DNA of 64,000 bases from Ptiloglossa arizonensis (Eukaryota; Arthropoda; Insecta; Hymenoptera; Colletidae), in assembly GCF_051014685.1 (NCBI RefSeq), contig NW_027478596.1, positions 841,670 through 905,669 of the forward strand. Direction: 5' to 3'. This document shows positions 1 through 12,500 of this stretch, in pieces (the first letter of the stretch is position 1; each line of letters starts with the position of its first letter). The notes under the pieces were generated by a model, which saw nothing but the letters and a program-made list of their open reading frames with translations, searched no databases and was not told where the DNA came from. Both the position numbers and the translations under genes were made by a program.

Positions 1-3
1 CTT

Positions 4-357
4 GAGAAACCATCAAAATTTTCGCAAGTCTGATACTCGAAACCAATAACTACAAAGGCCTAGGGGAAAAATGCACATACCTTTGTAATCGGGCGAGTTT
101 CCAGTTTCAGATGCAACAGGAATTTCTCTAGTTCGTCATCCCGTTCGCGAGATATGGGAGTTCGAAGTTAAGGAATGGTTGAGAAACCATCAAAATTTTC
201 GCAAGTCTGATACTCGAAACCAATAACTACAAAGGCCTAGGGGAAAAATGCACATACCTTTGTAATCGGGCGAGTTTCCAGTTTCAGATGCAACAGGAAT
301 TTCTCTAGTTCGTCATCCCGTTCGCGAGATATGGGAGTTCGAAGTTAAGGAATGGTT
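4..357 (+). repeat. Two identical adjacent monomers (4-180 and 181-357)
   Basis: Read base by base, 4-180 and 181-357 are the same 177 bases. Both share private variants: TTTCCAGTTTCAG, CTCTAG in place of the XhoI site CTCGAG, and GTCATCCCG in place of GTCAATCCG. The next monomer, from 358, already differs (GCAATTCTG). This is a single-unit duplication too recent to have gathered a difference. It also sets the monomer length without alignment. Confidence 0.95.
175..190. repeat. Representative monomer-boundary dyad, 6-bp arms
   Basis: ATGGTT-GAGA-AACCAT: arms at 175-180 and 185-190 are perfect inverted repeats around a 4-base spacer. The element recurs at most monomer junctions of the array. 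Where GGGATGG occurs (for example near 7,780 and 11,672) the arms reach 7 bp, GATGGTT/AACCATC. Common variants break one pair (ATGCTT, ACGGTT) or give a G-T wobble (AGCCAT). Short dyads are known in satellites of many eukaryotes; a function here is not shown. Confidence 0.85.
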
Positions 358-923
358 GAGAAACCATCAAAATTTTCGCAATTCTGATACTCGAAACCAA
401 TAACTACAAAGGCCTGGGGGAAAAATTCACATACCGTTGTAATCGGGCGAGTTTCTACTTTCACATGCAACTGGAATTTCTCGAGTTCGTCACTCCGTTC
501 GCGAGAAATGGGAGATTGAAGTTAAGGAATGGTTGAGGTGCGATCAAAATTTTCGCAAGTCTGATACTCGAAACCAATAACTACAAAGGCCTAGGGGAAA
601 CATACACATACCTTTGTAATCGGGCGAGTTTCCACTTTCAGATGCAACAGGAATTTCTCGAGTTCGTCAATCCGTTCGCGAGAAATGGGAGTTTGAAGTT
701 AAATAATGGTTGAGAAACTATCGAAATTTTCGCAATTCTGATGCTAGAAACCAATAACTAGAATGGCCTAGGGGAAAATACACATACCGTTGTAATCGGG
801 CGAGTTTCTGCTTTCAGATGCAACAGGAATTTGTCGAGTTCGTCAATCCGTTCGCGAGATATGGGAGTTTGAAGTTAAGGAATGCTTGAGAAACAATCAA
901 AATTTTCGCAAGTCTGATACTCG

Positions 924-2250
924 AAATCAATAACTACAAAGGCCTAGGGGAAACATACACATACCTTTGTAATCGGGCGAGTTTCCACTTTCAGATGCAC
1001 CAGGAATTTCTCGAGATCGTCAATCCGTTCGCGAGATATGGAGTTTGAAGTTAAGGAATGGTTGAGAAACCCTCAAAATTTTCGCAAGTCTGATACTCGA
1101 AACCAATAACTAAAAAGGCGTAGGGGAAAAACCACACATATCTTTTGTAATCGGGCGAGATTCTACTTTCAGATGCAACAGGAATTTCTCGAGGTCGTCA
1201 ATCCGTTCGCGAGATATGGGAGATCGAAGTTAGGAATGGTTGAGAAACCATCAAAATTTTCGCAAGTCGATACCGAAACCAATAACTACAAAGGCCCAGG
1301 TGAAAAAACACACATATCTTTGTATTCGGGCGAGTTTCTACTTTCAGATACAACAGGAATTTCTCGAGTTTCGTTCAATCCGTTCGCCGAGAAATGGGAG
1401 TTTGAGTTAAGGAATGGTTGAGAAACTATCAAAATTCGCAAGTCTGATACTCCGAAACCATTAACTACATAGGCCTAGGTGAAAAACACACATATCTCTG
1501 TAATCGGGCGAGTTTTTCTACTTTCCAGCTGCAACAGGAATTTCTCGAGTTCGTCAATCCGTTCGCGAGAAATGGAGTTGAAGTTAAATAATGGTTGAGA
1601 AACTATCGAAATTTCGCAATTCTGATGCTAGAAACCAATAACTACAAAGGCCTAGGGGAAACATACACATACCTTTGTAATCGGGCGAGTTTCCACTTTC
1701 AGATGCAACAGGAATTTCTCGAGTTCGTCAATCCGTTCGCGAGATATGGGAGTTTGAATTTAAGGAATGGTTGAGAAACCCTCAAAATTTTCGCAGTCTG
1801 ATACTCGAAACAATAACTACAAAGGCCTAGGGGAAAAACACACATATCTTTGTAATCGGGCGAGATTCTACTTTCAGATGCAACAGGAATTTCTCGAGGT
1901 CGTCAATCCGTTCGCGAGATATGGAGATCGAAGTTAAGGAATGGTTGAGAAACCATCAAAATTTTCGCAAGTCGGATACTCGAAACCAATAACTACAAAG
2001 GCCTAGGTGAAAAAACACACATATCTTTGTAATCGGGCGAGTTTTCTACTTTCAGATACAACAGGAATTTCTCGAGTTCGTCAATCCGTTCGCGAGAATG
2101 GGAGTTTGAGTTAAGGAATGGTTGAGGAAACTATCAAAATTTTCGCAAGTCTGATACTCGAAACCAATAACTACATAGGCCTAGGTGAAAAACACACATA
2201 TCTTTGTAATCGGGCGAGTTTCTACTTTCAGATACAACAGGAATTTCTCG
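924..2250 (+). repeat. Four-monomer repeat in two copies (offset about 709 bp)
   Basis: The variant ACCCTCAAAATTTTCGCA occurs at about 1,069 and again 709 bp later (4 x 177 = 708). The following variants keep the same order in both copies: AACACACATATCTTTTG or its TTTG form, then AGGTGAAAAAACACACATA, then ACATAGGCCTAGGTGAAAAA. The match runs from about 924 to 1,540 against 1,633 to 2,250. The copies differ by many indels, so the repeat is old or the consensus here is poor. Confidence 0.75.
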
Positions 2251-4758
2251 AGTGTCGTCAATCCGTTTCGCGAGATATGGGAGTTTGAGTTAAGGAATGG
2301 TTGAGAAACCATCAATATTTTCGCAAGTCTGATACTCGAAACCAATAAGTGAATGGCCTAGGGGAAAAGTACACATACCTTTGTAATCGGCCGGGTGCCA
2401 CTCTCAGATGCAACAGGATTTCTCGAGTTCGTCATTCCGTTCGCGAGATATGGGAGTTTGAAGTTAAGGAATGGTTAGAGAAACCATCAAAATTTCGCTG
2501 GTCTGATACTCGGAACCATAACTGGAATGGCCTAGGGGAAAAGAACACACACCATTGTAATCGGGCCGAGTTTCCACCTTCCAGATCCAACAGGAATTTC
2601 TGGAGTTCCTCAATCCGTTCGCGAGATATGGGATTTTGAAGTTAAGGAATGGTTGAGAAATCATGAAAATTTTCGCAAGTCTGATACTCGAATCCTATAA
2701 CTACTGTGGCTTAGGCAAAATACACATACCGTTGTAATCGGCGAGTTTCCACTTTCAGATGCAACAGGAATTTCTCGAGTTCGTCATTCTTTCGCGAGAT
2801 ATGGGAGTCTGAAGTTAAGGAATGGTTGAGAAACCATCAAAATTTTCGGTCGTCTGATACTCGAAACCAATAACTACAATGGCCTAGGGGAAAAATACAC
2901 ATACCGTTGTAATCGGGCGAGTTCTACTTTCAGATGCAACAGGAATTTCTCGAGTTCGTCAATCCGTTCGCGAGATATGGAATTGTGAAGTTAAGAATGG
3001 TGTGAGAAACCATCAAAATTTTCGCAAGTCTGATACTCGAAACCAATAACTACAAAGGCCTACGGGGAAAACACACACTATCTTTGTAATCGGGCGAGTT
3101 TCTACTTTCAGATGCAACAGGAACTTCTGGAGTTCGTCCAATCCGTTCGCGAGAAATGGGAGTTTGAAGTTAAGAATGTTGAGAAACCATCAAAATTTTC
3201 GCAAGTCTGATACTCGAATCCAATAACTGCATTGGCCAAGGGGAAAAATACAGCATAACGTTGTAATCGGGCGAGTTTCTACTTTCAGATGCAACAGGAA
3301 TTTCTCGAGTTCGTCCAATCCGTTCGCGAGATATGGAAGTTTGAAGTTAACGGAATGGTTGAGAAACCATCAAAAATTTTCGCAAGTCTGATTCTCCAAA
3401 ACCAATAACTACAAATGCCTAGGGGAAAAATACACATACCATTGTAATCGGGTGAGATTCTACTTTTCACATGCAACAGGAATTTTCTCGAGTGCGTCAA
3501 TCCGTTCGCGAGATATGGGAGTTTGAAGTTAAGGAACGGTTGAGAACCATCAAAATTTTCGCGATCTGATACTCGAAACACTTAACTGGAATGGCTAGGG
3601 GAAAAGTACACACACCATTGTAATCGGGCGAGTTTCCACTTCCAGATACAACAGGAATTTCTGGAGTTCCTCAATCCGTTCGCGAGATATGGGAGTTTGA
3701 AGTTAAGGAATGGTTGAGAAATCATCAAAATTTTCGCAAGTCTGATACTCGAATCCAATAGACAACTATGGCCTAGGGCAAAAATACACATACCGTTGTA
3801 ATCGGGCGAGTTTCTGCTTTCAGATGCAAAAGGAAATTCTCGAGTTCGTCATTCCGTTCGCGAGATATGGGAGTTTGAAGTTAAGGAATGGTTGGGAAAC
3901 CATCAAAATTTTCGCAATTCTTCTATCGAAACCAATAACTACAAAGCATAGGGGAAAAACGCACATACCTTTGTAATCGGGCGAGTCTCCACTTTCAGAT
4001 GCAACAGGAATTTCTCGAGTTCGTCATTCCGTTCGCGAGATATGGAGTTTGAACTTAAGGGATGGTTGAGAACCATCAAAATTTTCGCTGGTCTGATACT
4101 CGAAACCAATAACTGGAATGGCCTAGGGGAAAAGTACACACACCATTGTAATCGGGCGAGTTTCCACTTCCAGATACAACAGGAATTCTGGAGTTCCTCA
4201 ATCCGTTCGCGAGATATGGAGTTTGAAGTTAAGGAATGGTTGAGAAATCATCAAAATTTTCGCAAGTCTGATACTCGAATCCTATAACTACTGTGGCTTA
4301 GGGCAAAAATACACATACCATTGTAATCGGGCGAGATTCTACTTTCACATGCAACAGGAATTTCTCGAGTTCGTCAATCCGTTCGCGAGATATGGGAGTT
4401 TGAAGTTAAGGAACGGTTGAGAAACCATCAAAATTTTCGCGGATCTGATACTCGAAACAAATAACTGGAATGGCCTAGGGGAAAGGTACACACACCATTG
4501 TAATCGGCGAGTTTCTACTTTCAGATTGCAACAGGTATTTCTCGAGTTCGTCAATCCGTTCGCGAGATATGGGCTTTTGAAGTTAAGGAATGGTTGTGAA
4601 ACCATCACAATTTTCGCAAGTCTGATACTCGAAACTAATAACTACTATGGCCTAGGGCAAAAATACACATACCGTTGTAATCGGGCGAGTTTCTGCTTTC
4701 AGATGCAAAAGGAAATTCTCGAGTTCGTCAATCCGATCGCGAGATATGGAAGTTTGAA

Positions 4759-4772
4759 GTTAAGGGTTAAGG
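4759..4772 (+). repeat. 7-bp tandem microduplication (GTTAAGG x2)
   Basis: GTTAAGG occurs twice in a row, lengthening this monomer by 7 bp. The homologous positions near 8,480, 12,370 and 15,560 have a single GTTAAGG. It lies at the right edge of the indel-rich segment and could be slippage or an assembly scar. Confidence 0.85.
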
Positions 4773-5702
4773 AATGCTTGAGAAACCATCAAAATTTTCG
4801 CTGGTCTGATACTCGAAACCAACAACTGGAATGGCCTAGGGGAAAAGTACACTCACCGTCGTAACCGGGCGAGTTTCTGCTTTCAGATGCAACAGGAATT
4901 TCTCGAGTTCGTTAATCCGTTCGCGAGATATGGGAGTTTGAAGTTAAGGAATGGTTGAGAAACCATCAAAATTTTCGCAAGTCTGATACTCGAAACCAAT
5001 AACTACAAATGCGTAGGGGAAAAATACACATGCCATTGTAATCGGGCGAGATTCTACTTTCACATGCAACAGCAATTTCTCGAGTTCGTCAATGCGTTCG
5101 CGAGATATGGGAGTTTGAAGTTGAGGAATGGTTGAGAAACCATCACAATTTTCGCAAGTCTGATACTCGAAACTAATAAATACTATGGCCTAGGGCAAAA
5201 ATACACATACCGTTGTAATCCGGCGAGTTTCTGCTTTCAGATGCAATAGGAAATTCTCGAGGTCGTCGATCCGATCGCGAAATATGGAAGTTTGAAGTTA
5301 AGGAGTGCTTGTGAAACCATCAAAATTTTCGCTGGTCTGATACTGGAAACCAACAACTGGAATGGCCTAGGGGAAAAGTACACACACCGTCGTAATCGGG
5401 CGAGTTTCTGCTTTCAGATGCAACAGGAATTTCTCGAGTTCGTTAATCCGTTCGCGAGATACGGGAGTTTGAATTTAAGGAACGGTTGAGAAACCATCAA
5501 AATTTTCGCAAGTCTGATACTTGAAACTAATAACTACTATGGCCTAGGGCAAAAATACACAAACCGTTGTAATCGGGCGACTTTCTACTTTCACATGCAA
5601 CAGGAATTTCTCGAGTTCGTCAATCCGTTCGCGGGATATGGGAGTTTGAAGTTAAGGAATGGTTGAGAAACCATCAAAATTTTCGCAAGTCTGATACTCG
5701 AA

Positions 5703-8700
5703 ACCAATAACTACAAATGCCTAGGGGAAAAATACATATTACATTTGATCGGGCGAGATTCTACTTTCACATGCAACAGGAATTTCTCGAGTTCGTGAGT
5801 CCGTTCGCGAGATATGGAAGTTTGAAGTTAAGGCATGCTTGAGAAACCATCAAAATTTTCGCTGGTCTGATACTGGAAATCAACAACTGGAATGGCCTAG
5901 GGGAAAAGTACACACACCGTTGTAATCGGGCGAGTTTCTGCTTTCAGATGCAAAAGGAAATTCTCGAGTTCGTCAATCCGATCGCGAGATATGGAAGTTT
6001 GAAGTTAAGGAATGCTTGAGAAACCATCAAAATTTTCGCTGGTCTGATACTCGAAACCAAAAACTGGAATGGCCTAGGGGAAAAGTACACTTACCGTCGT
6101 AACCGGGCGAGTTTCTGCTTTCAGATGAAATAGGAGTTTCTCGAGTTCGTCAATCCGTTCGCGAGATATGGGAGTTTGAAGTTAAGGAATGGTTGCGAAA
6201 CCATCAAAATTTTCGCTGGTTTGATACTCAAAACCAATAACTGGAATGGCCTGGGGGAAAAGTACACACACCATTGTATTCGGGCGAGTTTCTACTTTCA
6301 GATGCAACAGGAATTTCTCGAGTTCGTCAATCCGTTCGCGAGATATGGGAGTTTCAAGTTAAGTAATTCTTGAGAAACCATCAAAATTTTCGCAAGTCTG
6401 ATACTCGAAACCAATAACTACTATGGCCTAGGGCAAAAATGCACACACCGTTGTAATCGGGCGAGTTTCTGCTTTCAGATGCAACAGGAATTTCTCGAGT
6501 TCGTCAATCCGTTCGAGAGATATGGGAGTTTGAAGTTAAGGAATGGTTGAGAAACCATCAAAATTTTCGGTTGTCTGATACTCGAAACCAATAACTACAA
6601 TGGCCTAGGGGAAAAATACACATACCGTTGTAATCGGGCGAGTTTCTACTTTCAGATGCAACAGGAATTTCTCGAGTTCGTCAATCCGTTCGCGAGATAT
6701 GGAATTGTGAAGTTAAGGAATGGTTGAGAAACCATCAAAATTTTCGCAAGTCTGATACTCGAAACCAATAACTACAAAGGCCTACGGGGAAAACACACAT
6801 ATCTTTGTAATCGGGCGAGTTTCTACTTTCAGATGCAACAGGAACTTCTGGAGTTCGTCAATCCGTTCGCGAGAAATGGGAGTTTGAAGTTAAGGAATGG
6901 TTGAGAAACCATCAAAATTTTCGCAAGTCTGATACTCGAATCCAATAACTGCATTGGCCAAGGGGAAAAATACACATACCGTTGTAATCGGGCGAGTTTC
7001 TACTTTCAGATGCAACAGGAATTTCTCGAGTTCGTCAATCCGTTCGCGAGATATGGAAGTTTGAAGTTAAGGAATGGTTGAGAAACCATCAAAATTTTCG
7101 CAAGTCTGATTCTCCAAACCAATAACTACAAATGCCTAGGGGAAAAATACACATACCATTGTAATCGGGCGAGATTCTACTTTCACATGCAACAGGAATT
7201 TCTCGAGTTCGTCAATCCGTTCGCGAGATATGGGAGTTTGAAGTTAAGGAACGGTTGAGAAACCATCAAAATTTTCGCGGATCTGATACTCGAAACAAAT
7301 AACTGGAATGGCCTAGGGGAAAAGTACACACACCATTGTAATCGGGCGAGTTTCCACTTCCAGATACAACAGGAATTTCTGGAGTTCCTCAATCCGTTCG
7401 CGAGATATGGGAGTTTGAAGTTAAGGAATGGTTGTGAAACCATCAAAATTTTCGCAAGTCTGATACTCGAATCCAATAACAACTATGGCCTAGGGCAAAA
7501 ATACACATACCGTTGTAATCGGGCGAGTTTCTGCTTTCAGATGCAAAAGGAAATTCTCGAGTTCGTCATTCCGTTCGCGAGATATGGGAGTTTGAAGTTA
7601 AGGAATGGTTGAGAAACCATCAAAATTTTCGCAATTCTTATACTCGAAACCAATAACTACAAAGGCATAGGGGAAAAACGCACATACCTTTGTAATCGGG
7701 CGAGTCTCCACTTTCAGATGCAACAGGAATTTCTCGAGTTCGTCATTCCGTTCGCGAGATATGGGAGTTTGAACTTAAGGGATGGTTGAGAAACCATCAA
7801 AATTTTCGCTGGTCTGATACTCGAAACCAATAACTGGAATGGCCTAGGGGAAAAGTACACACACCATTGTAATCGGGCGAGTTTCCACTTCCAGATACAA
7901 CAGGAATTTCTGGAGTTCCTCAATCCGTTCGCGAGATATGGGAGTTTGAAGTTAAGGAATGGTTGAGAAATCATCAAAATTTTCGCAAGTCTGATACTCG
8001 AATCCTATAACTACTGTGGCTTAGGGCAAAAATACACATACCATTGTAATCGGGCGAGATTCTACTTTCACATGCAACAGGAATTTCTCGAGTTCGTCAA
8101 TCCGTTCGCGAGATATGGGAGTTTGAAGTTAAGGAACGGTTGAGAAACCATCAAAATTTTCGCGGATCTGATACTCGAAACAAATAACTGGAATGGCCTA
8201 GGGGAAAAGAACACACACCATTGTAATCGGGCGAGTTTCTACTTTCAGATGCAACAGGTATTTCTCGAGTTCGTCAATCCGTTCGCGAGATATGGGCTTT
8301 TGAAGTTAAGGAATGGTTGTGAAACCATCACAATTTTCGCAAGTCTGATACTCGAAACTAATAACTACTATGGCCTAGGGCAAAAATACACATACCGTTG
8401 TAATCGGGCGAGTTTCTGCTTTCAGATGCAAAAGGAAATTCTCGAGTTCGTCAATCCGATCGCGAGATATGGAAGTTTGAAGTTAAGGAATGCTTGAGAA
8501 ACCATCAAAATTTTCGCTGGTCTGATACTCGAAACCAACAACTGGAATGGCCTAGGGGAAAAGTACACTCACCGTCGTAACCGGGCGAGTTTCTGCTTTC
8601 AGATGCAACAGGAATTTCTCGAGTTCGTTAATCCGTTCGCGAGGTATGGGAGTTTGAAGTTAAGGAATGGTTGAGAAACCATCAAAATTTTCGCAAGTCT

Positions 8701-9594
8701 GATACTCGAAACCAATAACTACAAATGCGTAGGGGAAAAATACACATGCCATTGTAATCGGGCGAGATTCTACTTTCACATGCAACAGCAATTTCTCGAG
8801 TTCGTCAATGCGTTCGCGAGATATGGGAGTTTGAAGTTAAGGAATGGTTGAGAAACCATCACAATTTTCGCAAGTCTGATACTCGAAACTAATAAATACT
8901 ATGGCCTAGGGCAAAAATACACATACCGTTGTAATCCGGCGAGTTTCTGCTTTCAGATGCAATAGGAAATTCTCGAGGTCGTCGATCCGATCGCGAGATA
9001 TGGAAGTTTGAAGTTAAGGAGTGCTTGTGAAACCATCAAAATTTTCGCTGGTCTGATACTCGAAACCAACAACTGGAATGGCCTAGGGGAAAAGTACACA
9101 CACCGTCGTAATCGGGCGAGTTTCTGCTTTCAGATGCAACAGGAATTTCTCGAGTTCGTTAATCCGTTCGCGAGATATGGGAGTTTGAATTTAAGGAACG
9201 GTTGAGAAACCATCAAAATTTTCGCAAGTCTGATACTTGAAACTAATAACTACTATGGCCTAGGGCAAAAATACACATACCGTTGTAATCGGGCGAGTTT
9301 CTGCTTTCAGATGCAACAGGAATTTCTCGAGTTCGTCAATCCGTTCGCGGGATATGGGAGTTTGAAGTTAAGGAATGGTTGAGAAACCATCAAAATTTTC
9401 GCAAGTCTGATACTCGAAACCAATAACTACAAATGCCTAGGGGAAAAATACATATTACATTTGATCGGGCGAGATTCTACTTTCACATGCAACAGGAATT
9501 TCTCGAGTTCGTCAGTCCGTTCGCGAGATATGGGAGTTTGAATTTAAGGAGTGGTTGAGAAGCCATCAAAATTTTCGCAAGTCTGATACTCGAA
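5703..9594 (+). repeat. 22-monomer HOR block, copy 1 (3,892 bp)
   Basis: Positions from 5,703 recur at +3,892 (22 x 177 = 3,894) as far as about 9,594. Anchors include GTTCGTGAGT at 5,791 and 9,683, and AATTTTCGGT at 6,562 and 10,454. The copies start and stop matching at abutting positions, as expected for a tandem duplication by unequal exchange. The few substitutions I noticed were TTTTCGCAAG versus TTTTTGCAAG (near 6,389/10,281), GTGAAGTT versus GTGAAATT (near 6,710/10,602) and GGAAGTTTG versus GGAACTTTG (near 7,057/10,949). Confidence 0.9.
7508..7524 (+). other. Representative CENP-B-box-like 17-mer
   Basis: TACCGTTGTAATCGGGC aligns without gaps to the mammalian CENP-B box YTTCGTTGGAARCGGGA with 12 of 17 matches. 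It matches 7 of the 9 bases usually called essential (NTTCGNNNNANNCGGGN); the two Ts of TTCG are missing. It lies at offsets 75-91 of the monomer and recurs in many monomers left of about 50 kb, with forms CCATTG and CCTTTG that match less. Binding is not implied; chance similarity is likely enough to keep confidence low. Confidence 0.3.
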
Positions 9595-12500
9595 TCCAAT
9601 AACTACAAATGCCTAGGGGAAAAATACATATTACATTTGATCGGGCGAGATTCTACTTTCACATGCAACAGGAATTTCTCGAGTTCGTGAGTCCGTTCGC
9701 GAGATATGGAAGTTTGAAGTTAAGGCATGCTTGAGAAACCATCAAAATTTTCGCTGGTCTGATACTGGAAATCAACAACTGGAATGGCCTAGGGGAAAAG
9801 TACACACACCGTTGTAATCGGGCGAGTTTCTGCTTTCAGATGCAAAAGGAAATTCTCGAGTTCGTCAATCCGATCGCGAGATATGGAAGTTTGAAGTTAA
9901 GGAATGCTTGAGAAACCATCAAAATTTTCGCTGGTCTGATACTCGAAACCAAAAACTGGAATGGCCTAGGGGAAAAGTACACTTACCGTCGTAACCGGGC
10001 GAGTTTCTGCTTTCAGATGAAATAGGAGTTTCTCGAGTTCGTCAATCCGTTCGCGAGATATGGGAGTTTGAAGTTAAGGAATGGTTGCGAAACCATCAAA
10101 ATTTTCGCTGGTTTGATACTCAAAACCAATAACTGGAATGGCCTGGGGGAAAAGTACACACACCATTGTATTCGGGCGAGTTTCTACTTTCAGATGCAAC
10201 AGGAATTTCTCGAGTTCGTCAATCCGTTCGCGAGATATGGGAGTTTCAAGTTAAGTAATTCTTGAGAAACCATCAAAATTTTTGCAAGTCTGATACTCGA
10301 AACCAATAACTACTATGGCCTAGGGCAAAAATGCACACACCGTTGTAATCGGGCGAGTTTCTGCTTTCAGATGCAACAGGAATTTCTCGAGTTCGTCAAT
10401 CCGTTCGAGAGATATGGGAGTTTGAAGTTAAGGAATGGTTGAGAAACCATCAAAATTTTCGGTTGTCTGATACTCGAAACCAATAACTACAATGGCCTAG
10501 GGGAAAAATACACATACCGTTGTAATCGGGCGAGTTTCTACTTTCAGATGCAACAGGAATTTCTCGAGTTCGTCAATCCGTTCGCGAGATATGGAATTGT
10601 GAAATTAAGGAATGGTTGAGAAACCATCAAAATTTTCGCAAGTCTGATACTCGAAACCAATAACTACAAAGGCCTACGGGGAAAACACACATATCTTTGT
10701 AATCGGGCGAGTTTCTACTTTCAGATGCAACAGGAACTTCTGGAGTTCGTCAATCCGTTCGCGAGAAATGGGAGTTTGAAGTTAAGGAATGGTTGAGAAA
10801 CCATCAAAATTTTCGCAAGTCTGATACTCGAATCCAATAACTGCATTGGCCAAGGGGAAAAATACACATACCGTTGTAATCGGGCGAGTTTCTACTTTCA
10901 GATGCAACAGGAATTTCTCGAGTTCGTCAATCCGTTCGCGAGATATGGAACTTTGAAGTTAAGGAATGGTTGAGAAACCATCAAAATTTTCGCAAGTCTG
11001 ATTCTCCAAACCAATAACTACAAATGCCTAGGGGAAAAATACACATACCATTGTAATCGGGCGAGATTCTACTTTCACATGCAACAGGAATTTCTCGAGT
11101 TCGTCAATCCGTTCGCGAGATATGGGAGTTTGAAGTTAAGGAACGGTTGAGAAACCATCAAAATTTTCGCGGATCTGATACTCGAAACAAATAACTGGAA
11201 TGGCCTAGGGGAAAAGTACACACACCATTGTAATCGGGCGAGTTTCCACTTCCAGATACAACAGGAATTTCTGGAGTTCCTCAATCCGTTCGCGAGATAT
11301 GGGAGTTTGAAGTTAAGGAATGGTTGTGAAACCATCAAAATTTTCGCAAGTCTGATACTCGAATCCAATAACAACTATGGCCTAGGGCAAAAATACACAT
11401 ACCGTTGTAATCGGGCGAGTTTCTGCTTTCAGATGCAAAAGGAAATTCTCGAGTTCGTCATTCCGTTCGCGAGATATGGGAGTTTGAAGTTAAGGAATGG
11501 TTGAGAAACCATCAAAATTTTCGCAATTCTTATACTCGAAACCAATAACTACAAAGGCATAGGGGAAAAACGCACATACCTTTGTAATCGGGCGAGTCTC
11601 CACTTTCAGATGCAACAGGAATTTCTCGAGTTCGTCATTCCGTTCGCGAGATATGGGAGTTTGAACTTAAGGGATGGTTGAGAAACCATCAAAATTTTCG
11701 CTGGTCTGATACTCGAAACCAATAACTGGAATGGCCTAGGGGAAAAGTACACACACCATTGTAATCGGGCGAGTTTCCACTTCCAGATACAACAGGAATT
11801 TCTGGAGTTCCTCAATCCGTTCGCGAGATATGGGAGTTTGAAGTTAAGGAATGGTTGAGAAATCATCAAAATTTTCGCAAGTCTGATACTCGAATCCTAT
11901 AACTACTGTGGCTTAGGGCAAAAATACACATACCATTGTAATCGGGCGAGATTCTACTTTCACATGCAACAGGAATTTCTCGAGTTCGTCAATCCGTTCG
12001 CGAGATATGGGAGTTTGAAGTTAAGGAACGGTTGAGAAACCATCAAAATTTTCGCGGATCTGATACTCGAAACAAATAACTGGAATGGCCTAGGGGAAAA
12101 GAACACACACCATTGTAATCGGGCGAGTTTCTACTTTCAGATGCAACAGGTATTTCTCGAGTTCGTCAATCCGTTCGCGAGATATGGGCTTTTGAAGTTA
12201 AGGAATGGTTGTGAAACCATCACAATTTTCGCAAGTCTGATACTCGAAACTAATAACTACTATGGCCTAGGGCAAAAATACACATACCGTTGTAATCGGG
12301 CGAGTTTCTGCTTTCAGATGCAAAAGGAAATTCTCGAGTTCGTCAATCCGATCGCGAGATATGGAAGTTTGAAGTTAAGGAATGCTTGAGAAACCATCAA
12401 AATTTTCGCTGGTCTGATACTCGAAACCAACAACTGGAATGGCCTAGGGGAAAAGTACACTCACCGTCGTAACCGGGCGAGTTTCTGCTTTCAGATGCAA

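Larger units (their letters stand above)
1..4780 (+). repeat. Left indel-rich satellite segment
   Basis: Monomer lengths drift around 177 because of many single-base gains and losses. Examples are AATTTCGC for AATTTTCGC near 1,605, GAAATGGAGTTGAAG near 1,568, TCGATACCGAAACC near 1,267, GTCCAATCCG near 3,135 and 3,315, and GTGTGAGAAACC near 2,999. From about 2,830 the content parallels the clean segment starting near 6,550, with offsets of 3,716-3,723 bp (21 monomers). The FGGTCG variant monomer at 2,841 matches that at 6,562. To the right of about 4,780 the 177-bp spacing becomes regular. The indels could be real decay at an array edge or uncorrected consensus error. Confidence 0.85.
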
